Shown piece by piece: positions 1 to 8,204 of a stretch of 64,000 nucleotides of DNA (the first letter of the stretch is position 1; each line of letters opens with the position of its first letter). This DNA is from Portibacter lacus (GTDB taxonomy: Bacteria > Bacteroidota > Bacteroidia > Chitinophagales > Saprospiraceae), in assembly GCF_021533215.1 (NCBI RefSeq), contig NZ_JAJNKA010000019.1, positions 1 through 64,000 on the forward strand, in the 5' to 3' direction. Below the pieces are notes generated by a model, which did not search any database, was not told the origin of the DNA, and saw only the letters and a list, made by a program, of their open reading frames with translations. A program made the position numbers and the translations under genes.

Positions 1-123
1 CAAATGAGTGACAGCAGTCACTCATTAGTTAAGGGACCAAAACCAACGGATTTTGGATGGGTTGGTCGAACCTCCACGAAGAGCTGATCTAAGCTCTAAA
101 GGTTGCTTCTGGATATCCATCCA
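1..123. repeat. Structured element sharing 36 positions with the tRNA-like gene
   Basis: No protein gene is visible from 1 to 725. This part is rich in inverted repeats. There is a perfect 10-bp hairpin (arms 3-12 and 17-26, loop AGCA), a second hairpin (CCAAAA 37-42 with TTTTGG 51-56), and an outer 7-bp pairing of TGGATGG (54-60) with CCATCCA (117-123). The outer pairing encloses the hairpin AGAGCT-N6-AGCTCT. Positions 66-101 match 364-399 of the tRNA-like gene at the same spacing: 20 identical bases, a 6-base loop that differs, then 10 identical bases. The remaining stretch, 124-301, holds only a weak hairpin (207-215 with 226-234). The element could be a degenerate copy of the tRNA-like gene or a small structured RNA; the sequence does not decide. 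Confidence 0.5.
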
Positions 124-301
124 TTAGCAAAATAAATTAGCTTTTCATTCACTAATCACTAATCTGATTTTTGTCATTTTGCTTTCCAATGGTCAGATCG
201 CTTAGGTGAATTATTATTCTCAATGAATAATTCATGCTCGATAAAAGCTTGCCGACCCCTAGACTTCGTTGCAGCTCGACGATCTATACCTTGCCACAAA
301 A

Positions 302-335
302 AAAAGCGATACCTAAATGAATAGATATCGCTTTT
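302..335 (-). terminator. Rho-independent terminator of the tRNA-like gene
   Basis: AAAAGCGATA (302-311) pairs perfectly with TATCGCTTTT (326-335). Read on the minus strand, the stem is followed by a run of eight T. It lies 14 bases past the 3' end of the tRNA-like gene, so it would end that transcript. Confidence 0.75.
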
Positions 336-349
336 ATTTATGAATTTGC

Positions 350-488
350 TGTGAGAGAAGGATTCGAACCTCCACGAAGAGCTTAGCTTAGCTCTAAAGT
401 TTAGAAAATCTAAACTTTAAAACCAGTTTGTCGCTTGGTCTTCACCCCCGAGACAGGAGGGCATGTCTGCCAATTTCATCACCTCACA
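350..488 (-). tRNA. tRNA-like RNA, Leu-type body, GUC anticodon, oversized variable region
   Basis: On the minus strand the sequence folds as a class II tRNA. It has a 7-bp acceptor (TGTGAGG with TCTCACA), a Leu-type D arm (ATG/CAT stem, loop AAATTGGCAGA), and an anticodon stem CCCTC/GGGGG around the loop CTGTCTC, which puts GTC (Asp) at 34-36. The T arm is intact (GGAGG, TTCGAAT, CCTTC), the discriminator is G, and CCA is not encoded. The variable region is about 71 nt instead of the usual 10-24 and contains up to three hairpins (ACCA/TGGT, AAAGTTTAGA/TCTAAACTTT, AGAGCT/AGCTCT). Position 37 is T, where a purine is the rule. Leu-like body, Asp-like anticodon and G73 do not fit one isoacceptor; G73 and a long arm would suit SerRS. 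A promoter and a terminator flank it, so it is probably transcribed. Whether it is charged or decodes is unknown. Confidence 0.6.
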
Positions 489-514
489 TTGTATTGTTAT
501 CGCTTTCGATATGA

Positions 515-547
515 CAAATATACAACCAAACAAACCTTTTGTGCAAA
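515..547 (-). promoter_or_regulatory. Promoter of the tRNA-like gene
   Basis: On the minus strand, TTTG (544-547) and TATATTTG (515-522) are separated by 21 bases. They match the Bacteroidota -33/-7 consensus TTTG and TAnnTTTG. Transcription would start near 509, about 20 bases before the tRNA-like body. Confidence 0.65.
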
Positions 548-725
548 TTATTTTAATAAAAAGATAAAATATTTATAATAATATCAATAAACACCTTAAT
601 ATGATGAAAATATAATAATATGAATATGTATTTGCGCTGGATTTTTAGAGGATTTAAAATATAATTTAGAATATCTACACGTTTTGTTATTTTTATAATA
701 AATACCTTTACCTAAAATTGAAATC

Positions 726-1802
726 CTGAAAAGATTATTCATATATATAATTGTAGTTGTATTGCTTGGAATAGGTATTCTCGCGGCGTCGTTTATAAAC
801 ATTGACCTAGAAGAAAAAGATGTAGAAGGTCCAGTTGCGAAATACGATTTTAAGAAAGAACCCAAAATTAAAGGATTAACTTTTGTTGCACCTCCTCGAC
901 CGTTTAGTGAGAACCCTATGCCTTATATTCAATCAGTAAATGCAGAATGGATAGCAGTTATTCCTTATGGTTTCATACCGAAAGACGATCATAAAGTAGC
1001 GCATGGTTCGGAAAGACAATGGTGGGGTGAAAGAGAAGAAGGCGTAGTGGAAACCATTACTAAAGCTCATGAAAGTGGTCTGCGGGTGATGATCAAACCA
1101 CAAATATGGATGCATGGATCCTGGATCGGAGATTTTACGCTCGATAATGATAAACACTGGCAAGAATGGGAAGAAACCTATTCGAAATATATCCTTCAAT
1201 ATGCTAGGATTGCCCAAGAGCAAGGAGTCGATATGCTTTGCATTGGCACAGAATTCAAAAAGGCAATGCAAGATAATTCTGATTATTGGTACCATCTAAT
1301 TGATCAGATTAGAGCCGTTTATGATGGGCCGTTAACTTACTCGAGTAACTGGGACGAATATAAAGATGTGCCGATTTGGGATAAGCTAGATTATATAGGA
1401 ATTAGTGCATATTTCCCATTGACAGACGAAAAAGAACCTTCTCATGCTACCTTGAAAAAAGAATGGAAACCAGTCGTGAAAGAACTTGAGCGATTTGCCA
1501 ATAAACATAAGAAAAAAATCATCTTTACAGAATTTGGATACCTTAGTGTAGATGGCTGCGCAGGGAAAACGTGGATTTTAGAGAAAGAACGAGATAAACA
1601 CAATCAGAATCAAAAAGCTCAAGCTGACGCTTTCCATTGCCTTTTTTCTACTTTTTGGGATGAAGATTGGTGGGCTGGCGGTTTTTTCTGGAAGTGGTAT
1701 CCTGAAATGAGACCGAATAGAAAAGATTTTTACAATAAAGATTACTCTCCACAGGGTAAATTAGCAGAAAAGACCATCGCTGAATGGTATGGAAAAAGAT
1801 AG
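726..1802 (+). CDS. GH113-like glycoside hydrolase (beta-mannanase family), membrane-anchored
   Basis: The protein resembles the TIM-barrel glycosidases of family GH113, whose studied members cut beta-mannans. GH113-like features are GTEF, carrying the presumed acid/base Glu, and FTEFGY with the presumed nucleophile Glu. Trp-rich segments near the C terminus would line the sugar cleft. The first ATG-like reading at 762 (TTG) would cut into a hydrophobic helix. Reading from CTG at 726 gives MKRLFIYII followed by a full membrane or signal-anchor helix, and an in-frame stop lies at 699, so the start must be non-ATG. The gene sits 3 bases before panC, in the same frame after a TAG. The substrate is inferred from family only. 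Confidence 0.75.
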   Translation: MKRLFIYIIVVVLLGIGILAASFINIDLEEKDVEGPVAKYDFKKEPKIKGLTFVAPPRPFSENPMPYIQSVNAEWIAVIPYGFIPKDDHKVAHGSERQWWGEREEGVVETITKAHESGLRVMIKPQIWMHGSWIGDFTLDNDKHWQEWEETYSKYILQYARIAQEQGVDMLCIGTEFKKAMQDNSDYWYHLIDQIRAVYDGPLTYSSNWDEYKDVPIWDKLDYIGISAYFPLTDEKEPSHATLKKEWKPVVKELERFANKHKKKIIFTEFGYLSVDGCAGKTWILEKERDKHNQNQKAQADAFHCLFSTFWDEDWWAGGFFWKWYPEMRPNRKDFYNKDYSPQGKLAEKTIAEWYGKR

Positions 1803-1805
1803 AAA

Positions 1806-2660
1806 TTGGAATTAATAGAAACGAACTTAGCGCTTAATCAGCGCATCGAAGCCTTAAGAGCAGCAGGAAAAACAATAGGATTTGTACCAACTTTAGGAGC
1901 ACTTCATGATGGTCACGCCTCCTTAATTAGAAAGTCAAAAAGGAAATCTGACATCACTGTCTGTTCGATATTTGTGAATCCTACACAGTTTAATGACCCC
2001 AGCGATCTCAAGAAGTATCCCAGAACATATGAGGCCGATAGTAAGTTACTGACGTCTTTAGAAACGGATATTTTATATATGCCGAGTGTGAAAGAAGTAT
2101 ACCCTAGCGATTTAGACACAGCAGTTCATGTCGATTTTGGAAACTTATTTACCGTAATGGAAGGCGCTCACAGACCAGGACATTTCGATGGCGTTGTGCA
2201 AGTTGTAAAGCGACTTTTAGATATTGTGAAGCCAGATCAATTATATATGGGGCAGAAGGACTTTCAGCAATTCACGATCATTCAGCATATGATAAATGAA
2301 TTGAAAATGCCTGTAGAACTGGTGGTTTGCAAAATAAAAAGAGAAGATCATGGGCTTGCGATGAGTTCGAGAAATGAACGACTTGTTCCAAGCATCCGAG
2401 AAAGGGCAAGTATTATTCGCAAAACCATGATTGCGGTAAAGAGAAAAATAAAAAAGAAGCCATTTTCAGAAATAAAAGAATATGCTACTCATCGGATGAC
2501 CATCCCGGATTTCAAGCCAGAGTATTTTTCGATCGTCGATGGCAATAACTTACAGCGGGTAACTTCCTATGAAGACTCGGATTATATAGTGGCTTGTACA
2601 GCGGTGTGGGCAGGTGAAATTCGCTTGATAGATAACATAATTTTAAAACATGAAAAGTAA
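1806..2660 (+). CDS. panC: Pantoate--beta-alanine ligase
   Basis: Joins pantoate and beta-alanine with ATP hydrolysis to AMP, the last step of pantothenate synthesis in the cytosol. Visible family motifs are PTLGALHDGH (the HIGH-type nucleotide site), FVNPTQF, MGQKDFQQ and MSSRN, the KMSKS equivalent. At 284 residues it has the usual length. The start must be TTG at 1806, because the GH113 stop (1800-1802) is in the same frame and no ATG precedes the HIGH motif. panD follows after 132 bases, so ligase and the source of beta-alanine are side by side. Confidence 0.95.
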   Translation: MELIETNLALNQRIEALRAAGKTIGFVPTLGALHDGHASLIRKSKRKSDITVCSIFVNPTQFNDPSDLKKYPRTYEADSKLLTSLETDILYMPSVKEVYPSDLDTAVHVDFGNLFTVMEGAHRPGHFDGVVQVVKRLLDIVKPDQLYMGQKDFQQFTIIQHMINELKMPVELVVCKIKREDHGLAMSSRNERLVPSIRERASIIRKTMIAVKRKIKKKPFSEIKEYATHRMTIPDFKPEYFSIVDGNNLQRVTSYEDSDYIVACTAVWAGEIRLIDNIILKHEK

Positions 2661-2776
2661 AGTTTCTGGTTTTAGAGCTATTAAATTAGAGGTAACCAAA
2701 AGATAATACGAGACTTTGTTTTAGGATTTGAACTTTTAACCCTAAAAAATTATTCATTAAAGTGATTCTAATTTTA

Positions 2777-2784
2777 TAATTTTG
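2777..2784 (+). promoter_or_regulatory. -7 promoter element upstream of panD
   Basis: TAATTTTG fits the Bacteroidota -7 consensus TAnnTTTG. It ends 8 bases before the panD ATG, which implies a very short or absent leader. No good -33 TTTG is visible at the expected distance. Confidence 0.4.
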
Positions 2785-2792
2785 CACGCAAT

Positions 2793-3140
2793 ATGCTATT
2801 AACAATACACAAGTCTAAAATACACAGAGCTCGGATAACTGAGGCTAACCTGAATTATGTAGGGAGCATCACCATTGATGAAGCATTAATGGAAGCTGCT
2901 AACTTCTATGAAGGAGAGAAGGTTCAAATCGTTAACAACAATAATGGTGAACGAATAGAAACCTATGTGATTAAAGGAGAAAGAGGGAGCGGTGTTCTTT
3001 GTCTTAATGGTGCTGCAGCAAGAAAGGCTGAAGTAGGAGATGTGGTCATCATCATTTCTTATGCACTTATGACACCTGAAGAGGCTAAGAATTATAGTCC
3101 TGTCACTGTTTTCCCTGATGAAAATAATTCTGTAAACTAA
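2793..3140 (+). CDS. panD: Aspartate 1-decarboxylase
   Basis: Pyruvoyl enzyme that decarboxylates L-aspartate to beta-alanine for pantothenate and CoA. The 115-residue proenzyme shows the self-cleavage site in YVGSITID; cleavage falls between Gly24 and Ser25, and Ser25 becomes the pyruvoyl group. The Lys9 and Arg-rich N terminus and the LNGAAAR segment are typical of the family. It lies downstream of panC and six bases before the membrane protein gene at 3147. A -7 box just upstream suggests it can also be transcribed on its own. Confidence 0.95.
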   Translation: MLLTIHKSKIHRARITEANLNYVGSITIDEALMEAANFYEGEKVQIVNNNNGERIETYVIKGERGSGVLCLNGAAARKAEVGDVVIIISYALMTPEEAKNYSPVTVFPDENNSVN

Positions 3141-3146
3141 ACCGAT

Positions 3147-4223
3147 TTGGGCGATAAAGTAAAGGCTTTTTTAAAGTTTTTAGTGTTCTTCGCCTCAGGT
3201 GGGATCATTCTCTATTTATTATATCGAAGTCAAGCGAATGCATTTGCAGAGCAATGCTTGATAGATGGTATTCCTTCTGATGATTGTAATTATTTTCAGA
3301 AAATCATGACCGATTTTCGATCCGTGAAAATTGCATGGTTACTTTTAGTAATCCTAATGTACATGGCTTCTAATATTAGTCGCGCCGCTAGGTGGATGAT
3401 GATGTTCAAGCCACTGGGACATACCGTAAAATTTAAAAACGCCCTAGGAACCTTGATGATCGGCTACTTTGCCAACTTAGGATTACCTAGACTTGGAGAA
3501 GTGTTAAGGCCAGTTGCCTTATCAAGATATGAGAAAATAAGTGTTGAGAAGGTTGTCGGGACTATTGTAGCTGAGAGAGCACTGGATGTCATCATGTTAT
3601 TACTCTTTATAGGTTTAGCTTTACTACTAGAATACGATAGATTGTGGAGTTATATCTTAGAAAATCAAGCGATCCTTGATAAAGTGATGCCTATATTGAC
3701 TAGTCCTCTTTTTTATATTTTGATCCTCATTTTTGCGGTATCAGGAATTCTCTTAATTAGAAGTGCTTGGTTTAAGAAATCTAAATTAGGAGTTAAAGTA
3801 TTTGGTTTAGTTCATGGGCTGATGGAGGGTATAAAGTCGATTTTCAATTTAGAAAGACCATCACTCTTTATCCTGCACACGGTATTCATATGGGTGATGT
3901 ATTTTTTGATGACGAGATTGTGCTTTTACGCATTTGAACCTACAGCTGGATTAAGTTTAGTAGCTGGTCTAATGGTATTTGTCTTTGGGACCTTGGGGAT
4001 TGTTTTTCCATCTCCAGGAGGAATGGGTTCTTATCACGCATTAATTATGGCTGGGCTAGCAATTTACGGTGTGGAACAAGCAGATAGTTTTTCATATGCC
4101 AATATTATATTTTTCACCATTCAGTTGTTCTGTAATGTATTCTTTGGGCTTCTTGCTTACATATTGTTACCTTTATTGAATAAGAATTATGAAGGGGAAT
4201 TATCTACACAAAATACAAACTGA
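3147..4223 (+). CDS. Flippase-like membrane protein (YbhN/UPF0104, LPG-synthase TM-region type)
   Basis: A 358-residue integral membrane protein with about eight hydrophobic segments. It has the hallmark pattern of the COG0392/UPF0104 family: SRAARW after the second helix, then [17 protein letters not shown] and a later [11 protein letters not shown] segment. Relatives of this domain move or modify lipids and lipid-linked sugars, but the substrate here is unknown. The start is TTG at 3147; an in-frame stop (3138-3140, the panD stop) leaves no room for an ATG. Its last 35 bases overlap rfaE2, suggesting translational coupling and a possible envelope role. Confidence 0.75.
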   Translation: MGDKVKAFLKFLVFFASGGIILYLLYRSQANAFAEQCLIDGIPSDDCNYFQKIMTDFRSVKIAWLLLVILMYMASNISRAARWMMMFKPLGHTVKFKNALGTLMIGYFANLGLPRLGEVLRPVALSRYEKISVEKVVGTIVAERALDVIMLLLFIGLALLLEYDRLWSYILENQAILDKVMPILTSPLFYILILIFAVSGILLIRSAWFKKSKLGVKVFGLVHGLMEGIKSIFNLERPSLFILHTVFIWVMYFLMTRLCFYAFEPTAGLSLVAGLMVFVFGTLGIVFPSPGGMGSYHALIMAGLAIYGVEQADSFSYANIIFFTIQLFCNVFFGLLAYILLPLLNKNYEGELSTQNTN

Positions 4224-4683
4224 TCTAGATGAGGCTTTGACTTTTTTAGGTCAATGTTTTTCTGAGCCAGCTAAAATTGTTTTTACCAATGGTTGTTTCG
4301 ATATCCTCCATTCAGGACATTTACAATATCTTAATGAAGCAAGGAATTTAGGAGACTTCCTGATAGTAGGCGTGAATGATGATGATTCAGTCAAAAGATT
4401 AAAAGGCACAAAAAGGCCGATCGTGCCACTCATAGAAAGAATGGAAATGCTAAGTGGCCTGCAGATGGTAGACATGGTGATTCCTTTTTCAGAAGACACA
4501 CCTATGAACTTGATTCAAAGCATCAAGCCAGATATTCTTGTAAAAGGAGGGGATTACCAGCTCCATGAAATTGTTGGTGCAGAATTTGTCCAGTCTATAG
4601 GAGGAAGCGTAGAAATGCTCAGTTTTAGGGATGGAGCTTCTACAACCAATATCATCGAAGAAATTATAAAGAAATATTCATGA
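4189..4683 (+). CDS. rfaE2: D-glycero-beta-D-manno-heptose 1-phosphate adenylyltransferase
   Basis: Transfers AMP from ATP to heptose 1-phosphate, giving ADP-heptose for the lipopolysaccharide core. The protein is the adenylyltransferase half alone (164 residues), not the kinase fusion HldE. It has the cytidylyltransferase fold signature [13 protein letters not shown], then [12 protein letters not shown] and KGGDY. It overlaps the preceding flippase gene, and its stop overlaps the next start (ATGA at 4680). The kinase RfaE1 is not in the window. Confidence 0.88.
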   Translation: MKGNYLHKIQTDLDEALTFLGQCFSEPAKIVFTNGCFDILHSGHLQYLNEARNLGDFLIVGVNDDDSVKRLKGTKRPIVPLIERMEMLSGLQMVDMVIPFSEDTPMNLIQSIKPDILVKGGDYQLHEIVGAEFVQSIGGSVEMLSFRDGASTTNIIEEIIKKYS

Positions 4684-5474
4684 CTACTATTCTTGAATTA
4701 ACAACCTATCTGGAAGAAATTGCGCCATTGCATTTTCAAGAGAGTTATGATAATGCAGGATTGATATACGGCGACCCTGACGCAAGTGTAGAGGGTGTTT
4801 TGATCAGTCTAGATCTTACGGAGGCCGTAATTGATGACGCCATAGCGAATGGATGCAATGTGATCGTTAGTCATCATCCGATTATTTTCAGAGGGATAAA
4901 GAAGTTTCATGGTCATTATGTAGATCGAACTGTAGCAAAGGCGATTAAAAATGATATCGCCATCTATGCCATTCATACTAATTTAGATAATGTATTAGAA
5001 AATGGAGTAAATGGAAAAATTGCAGAGAAAATAGGCCTGAAAGATACAGGAATCCTCTCGATTAAGCCCGAATTAGATGAAAATGGAAAAGTAGGATCAG
5101 GTGTTACTGGAATTTTGCAAAATGAGATGAGTGAAATTGATTTTCTGGATCATTTGAAGAAAAGCATGGAGTTAAAAGTGGTGAAACATACCGCTTTATT
5201 AGATCAAACCATTAAGAAAGTTGCAATATGCGGCGGTTCGGGGTCGTTTCTTTTAAGTGCTGCAATTCGTTGTGGAGCTGATGCGTTTATAACATCTGAC
5301 TTTAAGTATCATGAGTTTTTCGATGCAGATAGTAAGATTGTTATCATAGACATTGGACATTTTGAGAGCGAGCAGTTCACAATCAATCTTTTATATGATC
5401 TAATTACAAATAAATTTAGTAACTTTGCAGCCCGTTGCACAAAAGTGAACACCAATCCAGTTAATTATTATTAA
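4680..5474 (+). CDS. Nif3-like dinuclear metal centre protein
   Basis: A member of the Nif3/YbgI family, often annotated as GTP cyclohydrolase I type 2; the true reaction is not settled for most members. Metal ligands are visible in [15 protein letters not shown] and [10 protein letters not shown]. At 264 residues it is close to E. coli YbgI and lacks the PII-like insertion found in the longer (about 365-residue) versions. The start ATG overlaps the rfaE2 stop and the zinc-ribbon gene begins 9 bases after it. Nif3 beside a C4 zinc-ribbon protein is a recurrent bacterial pairing. Confidence 0.85.
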   Translation: MTTILELTTYLEEIAPLHFQESYDNAGLIYGDPDASVEGVLISLDLTEAVIDDAIANGCNVIVSHHPIIFRGIKKFHGHYVDRTVAKAIKNDIAIYAIHTNLDNVLENGVNGKIAEKIGLKDTGILSIKPELDENGKVGSGVTGILQNEMSEIDFLDHLKKSMELKVVKHTALLDQTIKKVAICGGSGSFLLSAAIRCGADAFITSDFKYHEFFDADSKIVIIDIGHFESEQFTINLLYDLITNKFSNFAARCTKVNTNPVNYY

Positions 5475-5483
5475 AAATAAGAA

Positions 5484-6236
5484 ATGGCAAGTACAAAAGA
5501 ACTAACTGTAGCAGAGAAATTACAGGACTTATATAAGCTTCAGACGATTGATAGTAAAATCGATGAAATTGGGATTTTGAAAGGAGCACTTCCTATGGAA
5601 GTTGGAGATTTAGAAGATGATATAGTTGGTCTTGAAAAGAGAATCGCTAGAAATGTAGAAGCAGTAGATGAGTTAGAAACTGAGATTTCTAGACACAATG
5701 GAAACATTAAAGATAGTGAAGTACTTATTGAAAAATATGAGAAGCAACTAGAAAGTGTTAAGAATAATCGAGAGTTTGATGCTTTGAATAAAGAAATCGA
5801 GCTTCAGAAACTTGAAATTTTGCTTTCTCAAAAGAAAATTAAAGAAATCGCTGTTAAGCTTGTAGCTAAGAAAGAAACGGTTGATGCTTCTAAATTGAGA
5901 TTCGAAGGAAAGAATAAAGACTTAGAAGTTAAGAAAGTAGAGCTTGAGAAGATTATCGCGAAGACTGAAAAAGAAGAAGCTAAACTTCAGAAAGAAGCAG
6001 ATAAGATCAGAAAGAAGATCGAAGAGAGATTATTAAAATCTTACGATAAGATCAGATCTAGATATAAAAACGGTATCGCTGTAGCAGTAGTAGCTAGAGA
6101 AGCATGTGGAGGTTGTTTTAATAGAATCCCACCTCAGGTGATCATAGAAATTGGAAACAGTAAGAAAATTATTGCTTGCGAACACTGTGGTAGAGTTTTA
6201 GTTGGACCTGAATTAGTAGGTGTAGAAGTAGACTAG
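5484..6236 (+). CDS. Coiled-coil zinc-ribbon protein (C4-type)
   Basis: The first 180 or so residues are a long, charged coiled coil, nearly free of Pro and rich in Lys and Glu. The C terminus carries a zinc ribbon made of CGGC and CEHC. This layout matches the C4-type zinc-ribbon family (PF02591 type) that often follows Nif3 genes. Its molecular role is not established; a nucleic-acid or protein-assembly role is an inference from the ribbon. It is the last gene of the run, followed by a terminator. Confidence 0.8.
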   Translation: MASTKELTVAEKLQDLYKLQTIDSKIDEIGILKGALPMEVGDLEDDIVGLEKRIARNVEAVDELETEISRHNGNIKDSEVLIEKYEKQLESVKNNREFDALNKEIELQKLEILLSQKKIKEIAVKLVAKKETVDASKLRFEGKNKDLEVKKVELEKIIAKTEKEEAKLQKEADKIRKKIEERLLKSYDKIRSRYKNGIAVAVVAREACGGCFNRIPPQVIIEIGNSKKIIACEHCGRVLVGPELVGVEVD

Positions 6237-6264
6237 TATCGTTAACAAACGAAGAAAATATATA

Positions 6265-6299
6265 AGAGGTTATTTCATTTCATGGAATAGCCTCTTTTT
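6265..6299. terminator. Terminator between convergent genes
   Basis: AGAGGTTATT (6265-6274) pairs with AATAGCCTCT (6286-6295), with one G-T pair, followed by TTTTT on the plus strand. It ends the panC-to-zinc-ribbon run. The minus-strand oxidoreductase gene ends 13 bases away. Confidence 0.75.
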
Positions 6300-6311
6300 C
6301 GTTATTGCTTT

Positions 6312-7403
6312 TTATTTTAAATATACCCTTTTACCTGTTTTTGCACTTTTTCTGGCAGCATCCAATATCTCAATTACGATAATGTTGTTTTCAATAGATG
6401 ATAGATCAAATGGCTTTACCTCAATGGTCCCATTTATGACTCCAGCAAAAAATGTAAATGGATCGGCATAAGGATACTTTCGGTCCTCTAATTTTATTTT
6501 TTCCTCAGAATAGCCGTCATAACCTTCTGCTATTCTAATTCGTAGATCATTTTTATTATCTGCAAAAATGGCCCCAGTTAAACCATATATCTCCATGTCT
6601 TTTCTTCCGATAGGCCAGTTCCAAGATGGTTGAAGAATGGCATTAGAACTTCCATAATCCAAAATAATAATTGCTTCATCGTCCACTTTAGGATTGTTCT
6701 CTTTCTGTAATTGCTGCGTATTTGCCGTAACCGATAATGGTTTCTTTCCGTTGTGAATCCAAGTCGAAAGGTTCGCACCGTAGCATCCGAAATCCGTAAT
6801 TGCTCCACCTCCATTGTCTATTGGATCCGTTAACCATTCTAGAAACTCTTCATTGACACCAATCTTTTTGGGACCTCGATGTCCATCATTCACAATAATT
6901 TTTCTTAGGTCACCGATCTTGCCAGCTTTTAAAAGTTCATTGGCCTTAATATTAGAAGGATACCATGTTGTCTCGTAATTCGTAATTAAATGTACATTGT
7001 GTTTCTTAGCCAATGCGGCCATTTTCTTAGCGTGGTTCAGATTAACCGCTAATGGTTTTTCGACCATAACATGGATGCCCCTAGGTGCACATTCTTGCAC
7101 AACTGCTAAATGGTCATAGATTGTCCCAAATGCCGCAACTGCATCGACCTTCTGAACTGCTAGCATTTCCTCCAATGTTGAATAGACTAGATCTAAAGAA
7201 ATGTTATACTGATTTGCATATCTAGTAGCTAATTCAAGATTGGGTTCTACATATCCTACTACTTCAAAATCCTCATTTTCTGGGTAGCCTAATATCCAGT
7301 GCACATGGGTGTGAGTAAGGCCCACAACGCCTAATTTTAGTTTTTCAGATTTAGCATGTAGACTTATGACCGAAAAAAATATAATTAGAAAAAACTTCAT
7401 CAT
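6312..7403 (-). CDS. Exported Gfo/Idh/MocA-family oxidoreductase
   Basis: NAD(P)-dependent sugar or polyol oxidoreductase family. An N-terminal signal peptide (MMKFFLIIFF...SLHA) precedes a Rossmann fold starting at KLGVVGL. The motif VEKPLAVN holds the conserved Lys of the EKP signature, and the C-terminal domain carries GGAITDFGCYG. An exported location is seen in several Bacteroidota members of this family. The cofactor would then have to come along folded or be tightly bound. The first four bases overlap the end of the esterase gene. The substrate cannot be read from the sequence. Confidence 0.82.
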   Translation of the reverse strand: MMKFFLIIFFSVISLHAKSEKLKLGVVGLTHTHVHWILGYPENEDFEVVGYVEPNLELATRYANQYNISLDLVYSTLEEMLAVQKVDAVAAFGTIYDHLAVVQECAPRGIHVMVEKPLAVNLNHAKKMAALAKKHNVHLITNYETTWYPSNIKANELLKAGKIGDLRKIIVNDGHRGPKKIGVNEEFLEWLTDPIDNGGGAITDFGCYGANLSTWIHNGKKPLSVTANTQQLQKENNPKVDDEAIIILDYGSSNAILQPSWNWPIGRKDMEIYGLTGAIFADNKNDLRIRIAEGYDGYSEEKIKLEDRKYPYADPFTFFAGVINGTIEVKPFDLSSIENNIIVIEILDAARKSAKTGKRVYLK

Positions 7404-8200
7404 TTTTTAAATTTTTCAAATGCAGCATAAACAGCTAAGTGTAATGCATCTCCGTGGTCTTGCTCCTTGAGATACTTAAATCCTATATTCTTAAGTGGCT
7501 TTAAGCTTTTATATAATGCTTTAGCATCATTTTTCATGATCTTTCCTTCTTTCCCTACGGCAACGAATATGGATTTATTAGCTATCGGTTTTCGTTTGAT
7601 TTTTAACAAAGATTGATTATCCCACCATAGACTAGGACTCACTATGATATATCGATCGAAGAGATCGGGTTTCTTAAATAGAATTTCAGTCGCCAAAAGG
7701 CCGCCCAAAGACTGTCCTATAATGGTTTTGTATCCTGAGGTGTTATAGTTCGTCTGTATGTATGGTTGTACTTCTTGTTCTATAAAACTGATAAAGTTTT
7801 CGGAAAAGCCAGTCGTAGGAAAATCTACTAGATCTGCAGCAATGGTCGTAGGGAAGGTGAAATCTTTTTTCCTATCTACATTTTTTATACCCACCACAAT
7901 AGTAGGTGGAATCATATTGATCCACGAGAATGATGCAAATTGAACTAGTCCGACGATGTGTATAAAATCTTCATCTAAACCTCCATCCAATAAGTAAATT
8001 ACCGGATATGTTTCGGCATTCTTTTCATCATATCCAGCAGGTAAGTATATATTTAGTGTCCTAGATTCATTTAAAATATCCGACTGTAGTTCAATAGCTT
8101 CACCCAGTATGATCGGATTTTTGCTTTTATTATGACCCATATCTTGGCCGAAGACGATATTTCCCAGCATTACAAATACTAGAATTTTGAATATGCTCAT
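7400..8200 (-). CDS. Secreted esterase-D-type alpha/beta hydrolase
   Basis: A 266-residue alpha/beta hydrolase of the esterase D/IroE type. A signal peptide ends near VFGQ, then LNIYLPAGYD, PVIYLLDGG, the nucleophile elbow GQSLGG and a late His in QDHGDALH. Relatives cut ester bonds in acyl sugars, formylglutathione or iron-siderophore conjugates. Nothing nearby identifies a siderophore, so the substrate is open. It lies between the oxidoreductase (4-base overlap) and the ABC ATPase (4-base gap), in one minus-strand run. Confidence 0.8.
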   Translation of the reverse strand: MSIFKILVFVMLGNIVFGQDMGHNKSKNPIILGEAIELQSDILNESRTLNIYLPAGYDEKNAETYPVIYLLDGGLDEDFIHIVGLVQFASFSWINMIPPTIVVGIKNVDRKKDFTFPTTIAADLVDFPTTGFSENFISFIEQEVQPYIQTNYNTSGYKTIIGQSLGGLLATEILFKKPDLFDRYIIVSPSLWWDNQSLLKIKRKPIANKSIFVAVGKEGKIMKNDAKALYKSLKPLKNIGFKYLKEQDHGDALHLAVYAAFEKFKK

Positions 8201-8204
8201 ACAA

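Noticed and set aside
1-123. Integron attC or tmRNA interpretation of the first 123 bases
   Set aside because: I found no GTTRRRY/RYYYAAC core pair for attC, no tag-peptide frame and no tmRNA acceptor.
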